From positions 1 through 44,692 of IMG/VR virus record IMGVR_UViG_3300006033_000041: 44,692 bases of DNA. One strand, given 5' to 3'. A model generated the notes under the pieces. That model had not been told where the DNA came from. It saw only the letters and a list, made by a program, of their open reading frames with translations, and made no database searches. Numbering within the stretch: the first letter of the stretch is position 1; each line of letters opens with the position of its first letter. This DNA comes from a virus. The translations under genes were made by a program, and so were the position numbers. Shown piece by piece: positions 25,301 through 31,171 of this stretch.

Positions 25301-27452
25301 GTATCCCAAGACTCGGGGGTACTACGAGCGGTACGCCAAGAATCTCGGCTACAAGCTGGCTACTGGGAAGATCAAGGGGGCACACACCATGATGAATGCA
25401 GCCAATATCGCCAGCCTGGCCGGTACGGGTCTGGAGCATTCTGTGGCCCCTGCCGATGTCGCTGCGGCTACCCAGATCATTGATCAGCTGGCTTCCCTCT
25501 ACGCCTATCGCTATACCAAACCAGGCCACAAAGCTGCCCTGGTGAATATCCTGGCAACGGAAGCTGCCCGGGGTAATGAGAGTGGGGTGGAGATGGTGCT
25601 GAAGCTGCACAAGTCGCTGCAGCAGAATTCCAAGGAACGCCTGTTCGAAAGCTCGGAAGCCCTGATGATGAAGGGCTACACCCCCGAGATCTACGACCCC
25701 AAGAAGGAAGTGGTTGTGGCGACGGAGCAGGACGGCGCGAAGCTGGAAGCCCAGGGCTACGTCAAGGGCAAGCAAGTGTCCGTCGATCCCCTGGATCCGG
25801 ATCGGAATCCCCGATTTGTGTACAAGCGCGATGGGGGCGGTCTGCGTCCCTGGCTCTCGGGGATCTTCTCCTATACCGGAGAAACGGCCAAGGGTTCGCG
25901 CAGCAAGACGGACAATGTGCAAAACCTGGCACAGTGGAAAGCCAACAAGCAGGATCTGCGTCGGATGGCATCTGGCAAGCGGGCTGCCCTGCAGCGGGAA
26001 TTCCGTCATGATCCGAATTACGATCCAGACAAGGTGAAAGACAACTTCGCGGCCCCGGTGTTGAATCCGCAAGGGGATGTAGTGGATTACCGCTACCTGA
26101 TGTCGGAAGACAACAAGGATGATCTGCTCAACCGGGATAGTCGTTTTGACAAGGTACTCGGCTTCTTCGCCGGCAGTATCTACGACAAGGAATCCACCAA
26201 GGAGAGCAACCGCAAGGCGGTCCAGGCACTCTATGATCAGTACCAGGCTGACTTTGCGATGCGCTCGGAATCCTATCGTCGTGTGGGTCCGGACAGTAAT
26301 GATGAAGAATTGCAGGGTATCTACCGGATGCTGCCGGAAGACACCAAGCAGGCGATCAAGGACATCTGGGGCACCGAGCACATGATGGTGCGGAGCGACC
26401 TGATGGACATCAACTTCGGCTACCGCAAGATCAGTATGACCGATGCGTTCCACAAGGAACACAAGAATGTCGCCGAGCAACTGTTCACGGGACTCTGGAC
26501 GCACGTATGGGGCGAGAAGGCGGAATACAACCTGCGCCGTATCGAAGATGTGTGGCAGGAGATCGCGACCGAAACCAAGGAGATCCTGGTCATCAAGAAC
26601 CTGAGCACCTTGATCGGTAACGTGGGGAGCAACATCTCGCTGCTGTATTGGCAGGGTGTTCCGCTCAAGGACATGGCCCGGTATCACCGCATTGCACTCA
26701 AGGGTGTAAGCAACTACCGTGCCGACTCGGCTGCATTGATTGATCTGGAAACCAAACTGGCAGCGAATTACATCACCACCAGCCGGCAGGAGATGGAACG
26801 GGAAATCCTTCGTCTGAAGGATGCCCTGGCCCATAACCCGGTGAAGGAGCTGATCGATGCCGGCTTGATGCCGTCCATCGTGGAAGACGTATCTCCTGAT
26901 GACGATATGTACTCGTACAAGTCTCGTCTGGTGCATTACGTCGAAGGACACACCTCCTCGGTGAACAAGCAGGTGATGTCTGCTGCTCGGACGGTGTATA
27001 TGGCCAAGGACACGAAGATGTACCAAGCCCTTCGCCATGCCACTCAACTCAGTGACTTCGTGGCGCGTTACGCCCTGTACGCTCATGTCACCACTCGTCG
27101 TCAGAATCCCCTGAGCAAAGAGGATGCAGTTCAACTGGCTTCGGATTCGTTTGTGAACTATGACTTGCCGTCACATCGCAAGCTGCAGTACATGAACGAC
27201 ATGGGATTTGTCCGGTTCACCAAGTATTACCTGCGGATTCAGAAGGTGATCGCCAATTTGTATGCAGAGAATCCGGGACGAGCAATGGCCCTGTTGGCTA
27301 CTGAGGCGTTCTTCACTCAAGCACCGATGTTGACGGACTCTGGATTTACGCATCGGCTAGGGAATAACCCGTTCAGTTTGGGTGCACTGGATTATCCGGG
27401 TGTATTGGATGAGCTGGCGACCATCAAGCTGGGAGAGAAGTTCATTCCATAA
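16353..27452 (+). CDS. giant virion-associated RNA polymerase (N4 vRNAP-like) with peptidase-like motif
   Basis: This 3,699-residue protein resembles N4 gp50 (about 3,500 residues), which is packaged in the head, injected with the DNA and transcribes early genes. The T7-like polymerase motifs are visible. Motif A is GEVDGVTNGP with Asp1743. Motif B has Arg1841, Lys1845 and Phe1853-Gly1854 with exactly the T7 spacing. IHSLDS starts at 2102, and motif C is VHDAHG with Asp2124. The distances Asp-Lys 102 and Lys-Asp 279 are close to N4 mini-vRNAP as I recall it (111 and 281). Phe replaces the usual Tyr in motif B. Low-complexity linkers near 800-885 and 1080-1115 precede the polymerase module. 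After it lies VHELLHA (His2413, Glu2414, His2417) and DVHELVSWG near 2465, like a zinc peptidase. The remaining third is helical and probably serves packaging or injection. Confidence 0.9.
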   Translation: MADFDMDAYLRRRPFNPNNTDRLQGLEAATQSKIQALSQYSVERQAQKEANKDSWVSKNDLDPDSVSGSLVNLGAAATYGAGRFAGFVASLPQSINALIHEGKVDPEDWNAYNRMVEGTASPEDMSRLQRDTNDTNAHIEMGKTTVLERINRGIESRQTARDINEKTNIPEILHNEKRQEFRKALGQGFDEKWGQVQQGMDALSRGEDGQGWSDMASGVGKLTAGAGKAVVNNPMAAFEYAVENAPQLLVGLAGKGGQVLMGASNAGYGADLFNQGVEKVQKDTGGQMPTSEVRTEIGGAAFRAAAAEHASDMFGLALMKPAAKAITDPVRTGFKQSLLNVAKAGVGGVASEAPTEGYQTYEEGNATLNPASAKDIYEGAVIGGVSGGTLSGGGRAVAELAQATPEHAQKRATEAKAQEDQVTAMIDNDPSAYLDRESKSYDPIKAAQVLFGHAQLESATPEVRQQNVEKAHDIIAGLETQRGELQAKMDQLTPEGIQSRIDGLNTRIADAPPALASRIQEMVTSLEGDLAAFDPKSVDQKAVKALQAQMATVDRQLAETTKLRDQLAVETKPKEEDVDDAVEQADAAIDASKPETSTTAKAAVDHVVSLAMAHPDSFSDDHLNRLVQNQSNGLSAPQRTFLRTLSEARIAENALKTMGIVENEVMNGDPAKNQLGIKDYRQRMQAAIVSRNEEKAATAVHMLGKFANAHKQKLRFFMDQFAKASKAGAINVVPSNQGWQLAPTQDVSAAGQAANRKLGGMTIHKGSAKLIRQIQAEAKALGASHQQLQAAMALRFATEDQQAVPPVAQTAVDQPGSAVAVNSSQPSQAQGTAPDSTPVDKSVTPQSTEGQTQYKVDSTVDPVSEATAPAKPKKPRTRIEPKDYQNIVGSILKVTDGKGIAPSLALDLLGESASKHLGNLRHIVRSDSTWKLEGGKLIEYLRDEGYTQLNTEEDLKDLLADHMNGIPARPAEVMLEEKAKAIEREAKKKEQAERRAINAEAKEKGIKQARGKRTLDDVLADLALWGEQQSALEAVEERISIQAEAAMYEAADSAEIMKELAEVVGYTEEEIERVRIENRESEERTPEAAEGTTQEGRGDRADGGQAEEGKGTDAEAGKLPLFTQVVDIAGKKFAEVFKDINLIAHNLVQKVGKDKATQRPLVAAKDFLSQWNDKTLDIKALEAFVGEPLTHVQESFLEHFRTTAKGWEESITANLVKGQVVAGIKYKQAIKEARGNKAALAKIEEEFKGKKPGDVTYEEWKRFTNPIQFLIELNKSGKADTEENVKTAIAAAAFMYVAENAKAPQVTSPERVKDMFGVSEYDTIGDALYNRVSRLGSPERSTIISMGQRVTQALGLSAKNEAHQDFLARLEADLGAHVMKLLVDTGVMERTVVSRQEISAGLNHLEKHNAAKQGDMAFLRMVRSEGKTARDRNLNPMADRISTMAKGTQGVLGKLFGVEAQVKEPSWEPIKAAQQTTANTDQQIPDFLKKIIQHENSVANYVRGDVWTLLQGLGEEAFLEMAGYIHPDEATMHHLSITAAEVSNEALRRELGAAIDYFGTLERKEEEGGSPLGLKQPLYLAHSVWKQQRVGIDGVISPQASKIHRWMLTRSDWLTKVNSTDTDMMNSFFLRVGEGLGVKTDKQGNAASLPYITEMFNTKSEDKETREKAVVLQAAVDALIRSRQPGAEMSAEDSQAILAGVAKGGEKMHSMDALIAMANYQEAKAKAAGAAFTFDVQMMGEVDGVTNGPMLSHLLLGAGKDAQGLLVRLNRGGFFQEGSGFSNYNVWRGEAGHTDLYESTIGAVIKHINGQTEKAATFARLQKITGMLSNKDTGAVEKAGRNIIKTPLTAMLFGSTVQGAVDSMFRDFIAKSYEGFEAIAKMKPEDNPEAALVAYVDNLNALLMEATLITERIPHGSLEEFLTTFEFSDTQTKALEEVFNANLGESVQATMETAYAPFLAMRNVINDTANATFGLYHAAYQGIRQTVINELIAAGEITVGKDGKPLHDLTLEQEKQIDARVADLNPEVQTYMSKQSKNAKGSGLHISKSSRQLSQEKAYQNVSQFGRPFPVPKGEFGSLSLRNSAYQRILAMPGVAMVPMMIHSLDSAISHIALMGRQVLNVHDAHGTGLKDFIQTAQALNQATWKAVLGYSPAAEMRDAFRNTLFGMDALLKSGENTEAVIAEMKQYLDALGEKYGTWVDGVKVPMATKDVLVKVASAMFHAADRADRIKYETMSQLQHVDQYALEGGQYDVTDPDRAEAARLLKQVGDGSMPGSVWNAIDRINAVVLGIKQGPITSPYGALAAKGAKANIPSDSTLVRFFEDKGTRTAGEVIAQIKGKISPANKVLLKKIEALIDSKLPVQMITARTPDGGTLSKEANARGWFAYKGDTKAVYVLSPEFKMSGLTPDLLVHELLHAALAKTINHPNTPEAKALVKSLEQIKAAVEAHLDAHPELKAKYPMQLDVHELVSWGMSDLDFQRDVLTQIPLGKSSVSNKVMSAMMGFIKAISKFLGLPLTVKDASGQEVDNALAALIQDVSGLFEQAKNPDNGMATDTFSATMEAVQNMTTFDVYEALDEGKVAPTFSAHLQGLLGSIANKLHGPYGTFKHLVESQIASTPKDLWTQAQGRSHAPFGSAALAAGIPMNDQVAFVLEQVEASVQGALEANTGAAHDVRIELTKLYQEARAKLENSTVLSQDLRDFLFKMDMGQGGRIRHLARFAAMGLAHPEVNAALQIATERAPITVTGSFAHRLEALFQKVLEWFNGRLTHTFAGQRADAKLHSLVTQLVEIEAKRKEPILQRASALDFVENSLKQGAANLKGKVEQFGKSDWVRNRKSNIVRAAGATVSMVAGERTEAVMNHIQAVRDRQMNQGFGLAMGLINEIRGMNDGNKMFHRLIREAKLREGVREDLITHTGNIALESFANQGKDLTQGDKAAITAGLLRADIASLLDHHSMDEITSLLRDPAALDQEIARLEGLLAPYPKTRGYYERYAKNLGYKLATGKIKGAHTMMNAANIASLAGTGLEHSVAPADVAAATQIIDQLASLYAYRYTKPGHKAALVNILATEAARGNESGVEMVLKLHKSLQQNSKERLFESSEALMMKGYTPEIYDPKKEVVVATEQDGAKLEAQGYVKGKQVSVDPLDPDRNPRFVYKRDGGGLRPWLSGIFSYTGETAKGSRSKTDNVQNLAQWKANKQDLRRMASGKRAALQREFRHDPNYDPDKVKDNFAAPVLNPQGDVVDYRYLMSEDNKDDLLNRDSRFDKVLGFFAGSIYDKESTKESNRKAVQALYDQYQADFAMRSESYRRVGPDSNDEELQGIYRMLPEDTKQAIKDIWGTEHMMVRSDLMDINFGYRKISMTDAFHKEHKNVAEQLFTGLWTHVWGEKAEYNLRRIEDVWQEIATETKEILVIKNLSTLIGNVGSNISLLYWQGVPLKDMARYHRIALKGVSNYRADSAALIDLETKLAANYITTSRQEMEREILRLKDALAHNPVKELIDAGLMPSIVEDVSPDDDMYSYKSRLVHYVEGHTSSVNKQVMSAARTVYMAKDTKMYQALRHATQLSDFVARYALYAHVTTRRQNPLSKEDAVQLASDSFVNYDLPSHRKLQYMNDMGFVRFTKYYLRIQKVIANLYAENPGRAMALLATEAFFTQAPMLTDSGFTHRLGNNPFSLGALDYPGVLDELATIKLGEKFIP

Positions 27453-27468
27453 AGTTAACTGGCAATTA

Positions 27469-27500
27469 AAAGGGCTGCGTAGGAAACTATGTGGCCCTTT
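27469..27500 (+). terminator. 14-bp hairpin with GAAA loop after the vRNAP gene
   Basis: The stem AAAGGGCTGCGTAG pairs fully with CTATGTGGCCCTTT (three G-U pairs) around a GAAA tetraloop. A short TTTCAATTT tail follows. It may be a weak terminator or may stabilise the vRNAP mRNA end. Confidence 0.6.
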
Positions 27501-27517
27501 CAATTTAGGAGAACCCT

Positions 27518-27808
27518 ATGGACGACTTGCAGAAGATTCAGGATGAGATTGCCCAACTACAGAAACAAGCTGAGAACATAATTGCCCAGCGTAAAGCTAC
27601 GGTGATCGAAGAGATGAAGACGAATATCCGAACCTACGGTATTACTGCCCGGGATTTGGGATTCGTAGATAAAGCGCCTGTTCGAATTGTCGTGCCGGTG
27701 AAGTATCGGTGGAATGATCAGACCTGGACCGGACGCGGACGCCAACCGAAATGGGTGGATGAATACCTTGCTTCTGGGAAGAAGCTGGAAGATGTGTTGG
27801 TAAAGTAA
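27518..27808 (+). CDS. H-NS family nucleoid protein, phage-encoded
   Basis: This 96-residue protein has the full two-part H-NS layout. Residues 1-35 form a coiled oligomerisation helix (LQKIQDEIAQLQKQAENI). YGITARDLGF (40-49) is typical of betaproteobacterial H-NS proteins. The C-terminal DNA-binding domain reads KYRWNDQTWTGRGRQPKW (about 62-79) and contains the GRGRQP minor-groove hook. H-NS proteins bind AT-rich DNA and silence genes. A phage copy could oppose or replace host silencing, or compact and regulate phage DNA; this is inferred. AGGAG lies six bases before the ATG. It is the last rightward gene here, and it faces the leftward replication operon. Confidence 0.92.
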   Translation: MDDLQKIQDEIAQLQKQAENIIAQRKATVIEEMKTNIRTYGITARDLGFVDKAPVRIVVPVKYRWNDQTWTGRGRQPKWVDEYLASGKKLEDVLVK

Positions 27809-27819
27809 GGCCCATTAAG

Positions 27820-27843
27820 GGAGGGCACGATGAGGTGCCCTCC
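27820..27843. terminator. hairpin between converging genes
   Basis: A perfect 9-bp stem (GGAGGGCAC with GTGCCCTCC, loop GATGAG) lies between the H-NS gene and the minus-strand membrane-protein gene. There is no T run on either side, so it may rely on Rho or simply block convergent transcription. Confidence 0.5.
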
Positions 27844-27853
27844 GTTGATGGAA

Positions 27854-28033
27854 CTAGTTGCCGTCGAGGAGTTCCTTGACCATCAGGACGATGACCAGAA
27901 GTACGGCACCACCCAGCAATGCTGTGCTTATGATGGCGCTCAGGGCAGTAACTGCTACCCCAATCCCGACAGCCAAGCCGAACGCCCCAAGCCAGAGTAG
28001 GGATACCCCAATCAGTTTGAGCACTTTCAGCAT
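27854..28033 (-). CDS. small membrane protein, 59 residues
   Basis: The minus strand encodes MLKVLKLIGVSLLWLGAFG and so on to KELLDGN. It has a basic N-terminus, about 45 hydrophobic residues that could make two membrane helices with a Gly/Ala turn, and an acidic end. It lies 15 bases after the stop of the upstream gene, in the same direction, and is the last gene of the operon. The ribosome-binding site is weak. Size and shape would allow a pinholin, an exclusion protein or another small inner-membrane factor; I cannot choose among them. Confidence 0.65.
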   Translation of the reverse strand: MLKVLKLIGVSLLWLGAFGLAVGIGVAVTALSAIISTALLGGAVLLVIVLMVKELLDGN

Positions 28034-28048
28034 GGCTGGGAACCCGAA

Positions 28049-28408
28049 TTAGCTACTGAACAGGCTGACGGTCTGCTTGGCTTCGGCAACGACTTCCGGT
28101 TCAGCCGGCACGTTGACCAGTTCTTCGGCCTGGACAGGCGGAACATCTTCGGCTTCCACGGTAGTAACGATGGCCGGGACCAGTTGCACCACCGGTGCGG
28201 GAGCACTGCAAGGGGCACCTTCATCCAGGCTGTTGGTGAATCCCGGGATTTCGACATCATCGATGGAGATTTCAGCCGAGATACCAGCTTCCTTGCGGCC
28301 TGCGGTGAAGGAGATCGACAGATCCTTGCCATGCAGGCTGATGCCTTGGGCCTGGACGTAGGCACGTAGTGCCAGTTCGATTTCCATTTGTTTGAGATTG
28401 ATGATCAT
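28049..28408 (-). CDS. conserved phage protein, 119 residues
   Basis: The N-terminal half (about 1-57) begins MIINLKQMEIELALRAYV, continues with GISLHGKDLSISFTAGR and ends in AEISID. This pattern is common in small phage proteins of unknown function next to replication genes. The C-terminal half is rich in Pro, Ala, Val and Glu and probably disordered, ending TVSLFSS. It lies 12 bases downstream of the RuvC-like gene. No catalytic motif is seen. Confidence 0.7.
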   Translation of the reverse strand: MIINLKQMEIELALRAYVQAQGISLHGKDLSISFTAGRKEAGISAEISIDDVEIPGFTNSLDEGAPCSAPAPVVQLVPAIVTTVEAEDVPPVQAEELVNVPAEPEVVAEAKQTVSLFSS

Positions 28409-28420
28409 GGTTTCTTTCTT

Positions 28421-29023
28421 TCAGGTGGGCTGCATGAACGGCAGCAGTTGTTGAAAAGAGTTGCAGGACAATCCTGCGTAAATGGCAGCAGTGGCGTCGG
28501 CCATGTGCTCTGCTTTCGCTTCGCTGACCTTGGTTTCGCCTTTCTGCTTGTAGACGGGCCAATTGGCTTCCGGATGGCGTGCCATGGCCCACTGGATCAT
28601 GTCCAGTTTAGTGGCCGTTTTCTTGCCGACAGAAGCCATCTTGACTTCGGTAGGGGTGACTTCGAAGAACGGAATCCCAGTTGCCCGTAGTGCGCCCAGG
28701 ACACCCACACAGATACCGTAGGAGGCCATGGCGCGAGCGGACTGGCTGCCTACCGGAACTTCGACGAAGATCGCCTGAGCACCCTTGGCAGCAGTCAGGG
28801 CTGCCGTGCAGAGCTGCTTGGCTGATTCCAGGTCCAGGCTGTTCTGCCTGACTTGTTTCCCTGTGGGCAATTCCGGATTGATAACATCGACTTCTTCAAT
28901 GTGAATCTGGGGTTTTTGCCCCGGGATCAGTATCCCTTTGGAGATTCCCCAGTTTCGTAAGGAAGGGTCGAAACCAACAATCCGGATGCCCCGCTTAGTT
29001 ACTGGGGGGAGTGGGGGGTACAT
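28421..29023 (-). CDS. RuvC-like Holliday junction resolvase
   Basis: This 200-residue protein has an RNase H-like nuclease fold with the acids expected of RuvC: GFDPSLRNWG (Asp19), IFVEVP (Glu88), and HMADATAAIY (His173, Asp176). A KTATKLDMIQWA stretch (135-146) matches the RuvC region before the last motif. It would cut branched DNA formed during replication and recombination, clearing the DNA for packaging. The start at 29023 overlaps the preceding gene by 29 bases and has GAG at a suitable distance. It is in the operon with SSB, the Sak4-like ATPase and the nuclease. Confidence 0.85.
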   Translation of the reverse strand: MYPPLPPVTKRGIRIVGFDPSLRNWGISKGILIPGQKPQIHIEEVDVINPELPTGKQVRQNSLDLESAKQLCTAALTAAKGAQAIFVEVPVGSQSARAMASYGICVGVLGALRATGIPFFEVTPTEVKMASVGKKTATKLDMIQWAMARHPEANWPVYKQKGETKVSEAKAEHMADATAAIYAGLSCNSFQQLLPFMQPT

Positions 29024-29303
29024 CGGTGTACTCGGCCATGAACGGCAGAGTGCCGAGATAGTTCAGTGCCAAATCGAGGCCCAGACGGAACCCACTGAGG
29101 AATTCCCCTTCAAGGGTATGGTGCGTGGCATCTTCCCCTTCCCCAATCATGATGTCCATTCCTTCCGGTACCACATGCAGGTGCTTGATGGTGGCCACCT
29201 GACGCATGTGCCAGTCAGTCAGCAGGGCAACGAAATTGTCGAGGTCTTCCACAGGCAACAGTGTATTTGCCGGGAATTCTGTTTCCACAATGGGGTCGGT
29301 CAT
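28995..29303 (-). CDS. conserved phage protein, 102 residues
   Basis: The start at 29303 (MTDPIVETEFPAN) is chosen over the longer frame because AAGGAAG precedes it and it overlaps the stop of the upstream gene by ATGA. The family pattern is clear: WHMRQVATIKHLHVVPEG, then LSGFRLGLDLALNYLGTLPF. It is widespread in phages, with no known function. The last 29 bases overlap the RuvC-like gene, so the three genes are probably translated together. Confidence 0.75.
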   Translation of the reverse strand: MTDPIVETEFPANTLLPVEDLDNFVALLTDWHMRQVATIKHLHVVPEGMDIMIGEGEDATHHTLEGEFLSGFRLGLDLALNYLGTLPFMAEYTDVPPTPPSN

Positions 29304-29647
29304 TCTGCTTCCTTCGAAGACGGGGGGATCAGGTCGGAAAGGATGGCGTACAGACGGTAGCCTTCCAATTCCCACAGCTTGTCCTTGGCTGCAGCTTCTG
29401 CTTTTCCTCGGGCAACCTTCTCGCCTATTTCAGCATTGAAGTTTTCCGGGGAAACACAGGCACTGTGTCCGGTGGCCAGGTAGAACTTGCCATCCAGGTA
29501 AGCATGGGCGAACGTCGAGGTCGTGCCTTCCGGAACGACAACGAAGTACGACACGCGAGCCATCAAGGCATTGATCAGATGCACCGAAATACGGGGTGCA
29601 TTCAGCCCTTTGTCTTGAATTTCCTGCTCAATAGCTTGGTCATTCAT
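29300..29647 (-). CDS. N4 Gp49 / Sf6 Gp66 family protein
   Basis: This 115-residue protein matches the phage Gp49/Gp66 family: AIEQEIQDKGLNAPRI near the start, FYLATGHSACVSPENFNAEI in the middle (about 55-74), and KDKLWELEGYRL near 88-99. The family is known from N4 and Sf6; its role is not established. It starts just after the terminator that follows the tRNA, with a weak ribosome-binding site, so it may need its own promoter or read-through. Its stop overlaps the next gene. Confidence 0.8.
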   Translation of the reverse strand: MNDQAIEQEIQDKGLNAPRISVHLINALMARVSYFVVVPEGTTSTFAHAYLDGKFYLATGHSACVSPENFNAEIGEKVARGKAEAAAKDKLWELEGYRLYAILSDLIPPSSKEAE

Positions 29648-29661
29648 GTGGTGCTTTCAAA

Positions 29662-29693
29662 TAAAAAAGGCCAGCCCATTGCTGGGACTGGCC
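29662..29693 (-). terminator. Rho-independent terminator after tRNA-Gly
   Basis: On the minus strand GGCCAGTCCCA, loop GCAA, TGGGCTGGCC forms a strong stem with one bulged T, followed by TTTTTTATTT. It would end the SSB-tRNA transcript just before the Gp49-family gene. Confidence 0.88.
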
Positions 29694-29718
29694 AAGGAGG
29701 GAGGTACTACGGTGAAAC

Positions 29719-29793
29719 TGGAGCGGGTAGGCGGGATCGAACCGTCGTAACCGGAGTGGAAGTCCGGTGCTCTACCGATTGAGCTATACCCGC
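29719..29793 (-). tRNA. tRNA-Gly (anticodon UCC), CCA encoded
   Basis: A full cloverleaf is present on the minus strand. The acceptor stem is GCGGGTA/TACCCGC, the D-arm is GCTC/GAGC, and the anticodon stem is CCGGA/TCCGG with loop CTTCCAC, giving anticodon TCC. The T-loop is TTCGATC, the discriminator base is T, and CCA is encoded. The GCGGG acceptor and T73 are standard glycine identity features. The T-stem has one A-C mismatch. It would read GGA and GGG codons, which are less used in the GC-rich capsid genes than in the AT-richer ones. It is transcribed behind SSB and closed by a terminator. Confidence 0.95.
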
Positions 29794-29799
29794 TTGGGT

Positions 29800-29888
29800 G
29801 ATGATCGTTTCAGGTAGTCTGCTTTTGAGCCTTATGGGCCTGCTGGACTTGAACGATTGTTACCAGGCTTAACCGATCATCGTGAAAC
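29800..29888 (-). other. structured region after SSB, possible pseudoknot
   Basis: Between the SSB stop codon and the tRNA, two sets of complementary arms interleave. Positions 29800-29806 pair with 29875-29881 (ATGATC core), and 29807-29812 (GTTTCA) pair with 29883-29888 (TGAAAC). The order of arms is that of an H-type pseudoknot or of two alternative helices. There is no open reading frame. Confidence 0.4.
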
Positions 29889-30638
29889 TTAGCCGAACAG
29901 GCTGGTGGTTGGCTTCTTGGTGGCAGCAGCCGCAGACGGAGCACCCCCGAGCTTCGGCACACCCGGCAGACCTGCTGCGGCACCCTTGGCACGATCCTTG
30001 ACCTTGCCGGTCCACTTCTGGTCCCAGGCATTGATGAAGGTGGCTTCTTCAGCCTGGGCACGGATTTCGGCAGTGGTCATGCGGTCCTTGGCACGGAAGA
30101 ACTTGTCGATCTCGTTCTCTTCACGGGTTTCACCCGTGGCTTCGTACTGACCGGTGGCTTCGTTCTTCTTTGTCTTGTCGACCGTCTGCTTGATGATGCC
30201 GGCGATGATTTCCTGGCCGATCAGATCCATCAGAACATCCACCTTGGTCGGCACTTCGGCCTTGGCTTCTGGCGAGTACAGGTTGATGACCTTCTGCTCG
30301 GTTTCCATCTGGGAGATTTCCTTGCCGACCGTCAGCAGGCACAGTGCGTTGGCGTGTGTGAAGCCAGGGAGGTAGTGCTTTTCACCCTTGCTGTCTTCGT
30401 AGTAGTTCTTGCAGCCCTTGGCGGTACCGGAGGTCATCCAGAGGGTCTGGCGAACATCCTTGCCGTCAGCGGTCTTCAGTTGCAGCGCGAGTGCCATGGC
30501 ACCACTGGCAGCTTTCTGCAAGTAAGCCAGGGAGATGGTGAGGCCGTACAGGGCGGAATCGAGGGGACCGGAACCACCGATGGAATCTTTTTCGTCGGCG
30601 ATGGCGGAATCAGTTGCGAGGTTTGCGAGGAGGCTCAT
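29889..30638 (-). CDS. single-stranded DNA-binding protein (phage SSB)
   Basis: This 249-residue protein matches a phage SSB family: MSLLANLATDSAIADEKDS at the start, then LWMTSGTAKGCKNYYED, GFTHANALCLLTVGKEI and GIIKQTVDKTKKNEATG, and TGETREENEIDKFFRA. The C-terminal part is Ala/Gly/Pro-rich and ends in TTSLFG rather than an acidic tip. It would coat single-stranded DNA during replication and recombination. In N4 the SSB also activates late transcription; whether this one does is unknown. AGGA lies eight bases before the ATG. It is co-oriented with the Sak4-like ATPase, a common SSB partner, with an HNH gene in between. Confidence 0.8.
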   Translation of the reverse strand: MSLLANLATDSAIADEKDSIGGSGPLDSALYGLTISLAYLQKAASGAMALALQLKTADGKDVRQTLWMTSGTAKGCKNYYEDSKGEKHYLPGFTHANALCLLTVGKEISQMETEQKVINLYSPEAKAEVPTKVDVLMDLIGQEIIAGIIKQTVDKTKKNEATGQYEATGETREENEIDKFFRAKDRMTTAEIRAQAEEATFINAWDQKWTGKVKDRAKGAAAGLPGVPKLGGAPSAAAATKKPTTSLFG

Positions 30639-30694
30639 GTGAGTTTTCCTTTGAAAGTTGATTGGGTTGGTTTGAATCGAGAGAGGGCGGGGTG

Positions 30695-31171
30695 TTACTG
30701 GCGTCCGTGGTTTTTGTGGAATCCATGGGTCTGCTCGGCTTGTTTCCGTGCAGCTACAGCATCTTCAAAGGTATCGAAACACCCTAAAGATCGTTGTTTC
30801 GTATCCACGGTGATATACGCACGCCACTTTGACGTTTGTTTGTGGAACGACACTCCCGGTACTTTGGTAGTGGAATTGCTGAAGCATTTCATGTTGCGGT
30901 GGTTGTCCTGTTTAGGGACTTCCCGCAGATTGCTGATCCGGTTATCTGCCCGATCCCCATTGATGTGATCGATGAAGTCAGGCCAATAGCCATTGGTAAT
31001 GCACCACGCCAATCTATGCGCGTAGTAGTGTTTGCTTCTGAAGCCAATCACTAAATATCCCAATTTTTTATGTAGACATCCTGCAACTTTCCCGTTGAAA
31101 CGGGTAGTTTTCCAGGTGAATACTCCGGAAACTGGGTCATAGTTCAGGGCGGCACAAACGTCATTCACCAT
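30695..31171 (-). CDS. HNH homing-type endonuclease with AP2 domain (copy 1)
   Basis: This 158-residue protein has the HNH core AHRLAW (51-56), DFIDHINGDRADNRISNLRE (65-84) with Asp68, His69, Asn71 and Asn77, and a C-terminal AP2-type DNA-binding region (about 104-148), ending FHKNHGRQ. Free-standing enzymes of this kind are selfish elements that cut related phage genomes lacking them. It lies between the Sak4-like and SSB genes, and its start overlaps the end of the former by 11 bases. Base composition is more A+T-rich than its neighbours, which fits later arrival. Copy 2 lies at 35640-36131. Confidence 0.92.
   Translation of the reverse strand: MVNDVCAALNYDPVSGVFTWKTTRFNGKVAGCLHKKLGYLVIGFRSKHYYAHRLAWCITNGYWPDFIDHINGDRADNRISNLREVPKQDNHRNMKCFSNSTTKVPGVSFHKQTSKWRAYITVDTKQRSLGCFDTFEDAVAARKQAEQTHGFHKNHGRQ

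Noticed and set aside
19224-27134. Very long minus-strand frames (849, 642 and 794 codons) opposite the vRNAP gene
   Set aside because: They are antisense shadows caused by the codon bias of the real gene; their products have no recognisable motifs, and the plus-strand frame has polymerase motifs.
29815-29875. Possible second tRNA on the minus strand (TTCAAGTCC, like a T-loop)
   Set aside because: The arms needed for a T-stem and acceptor stem do not pair, and no anticodon arm is present; at most a remnant.
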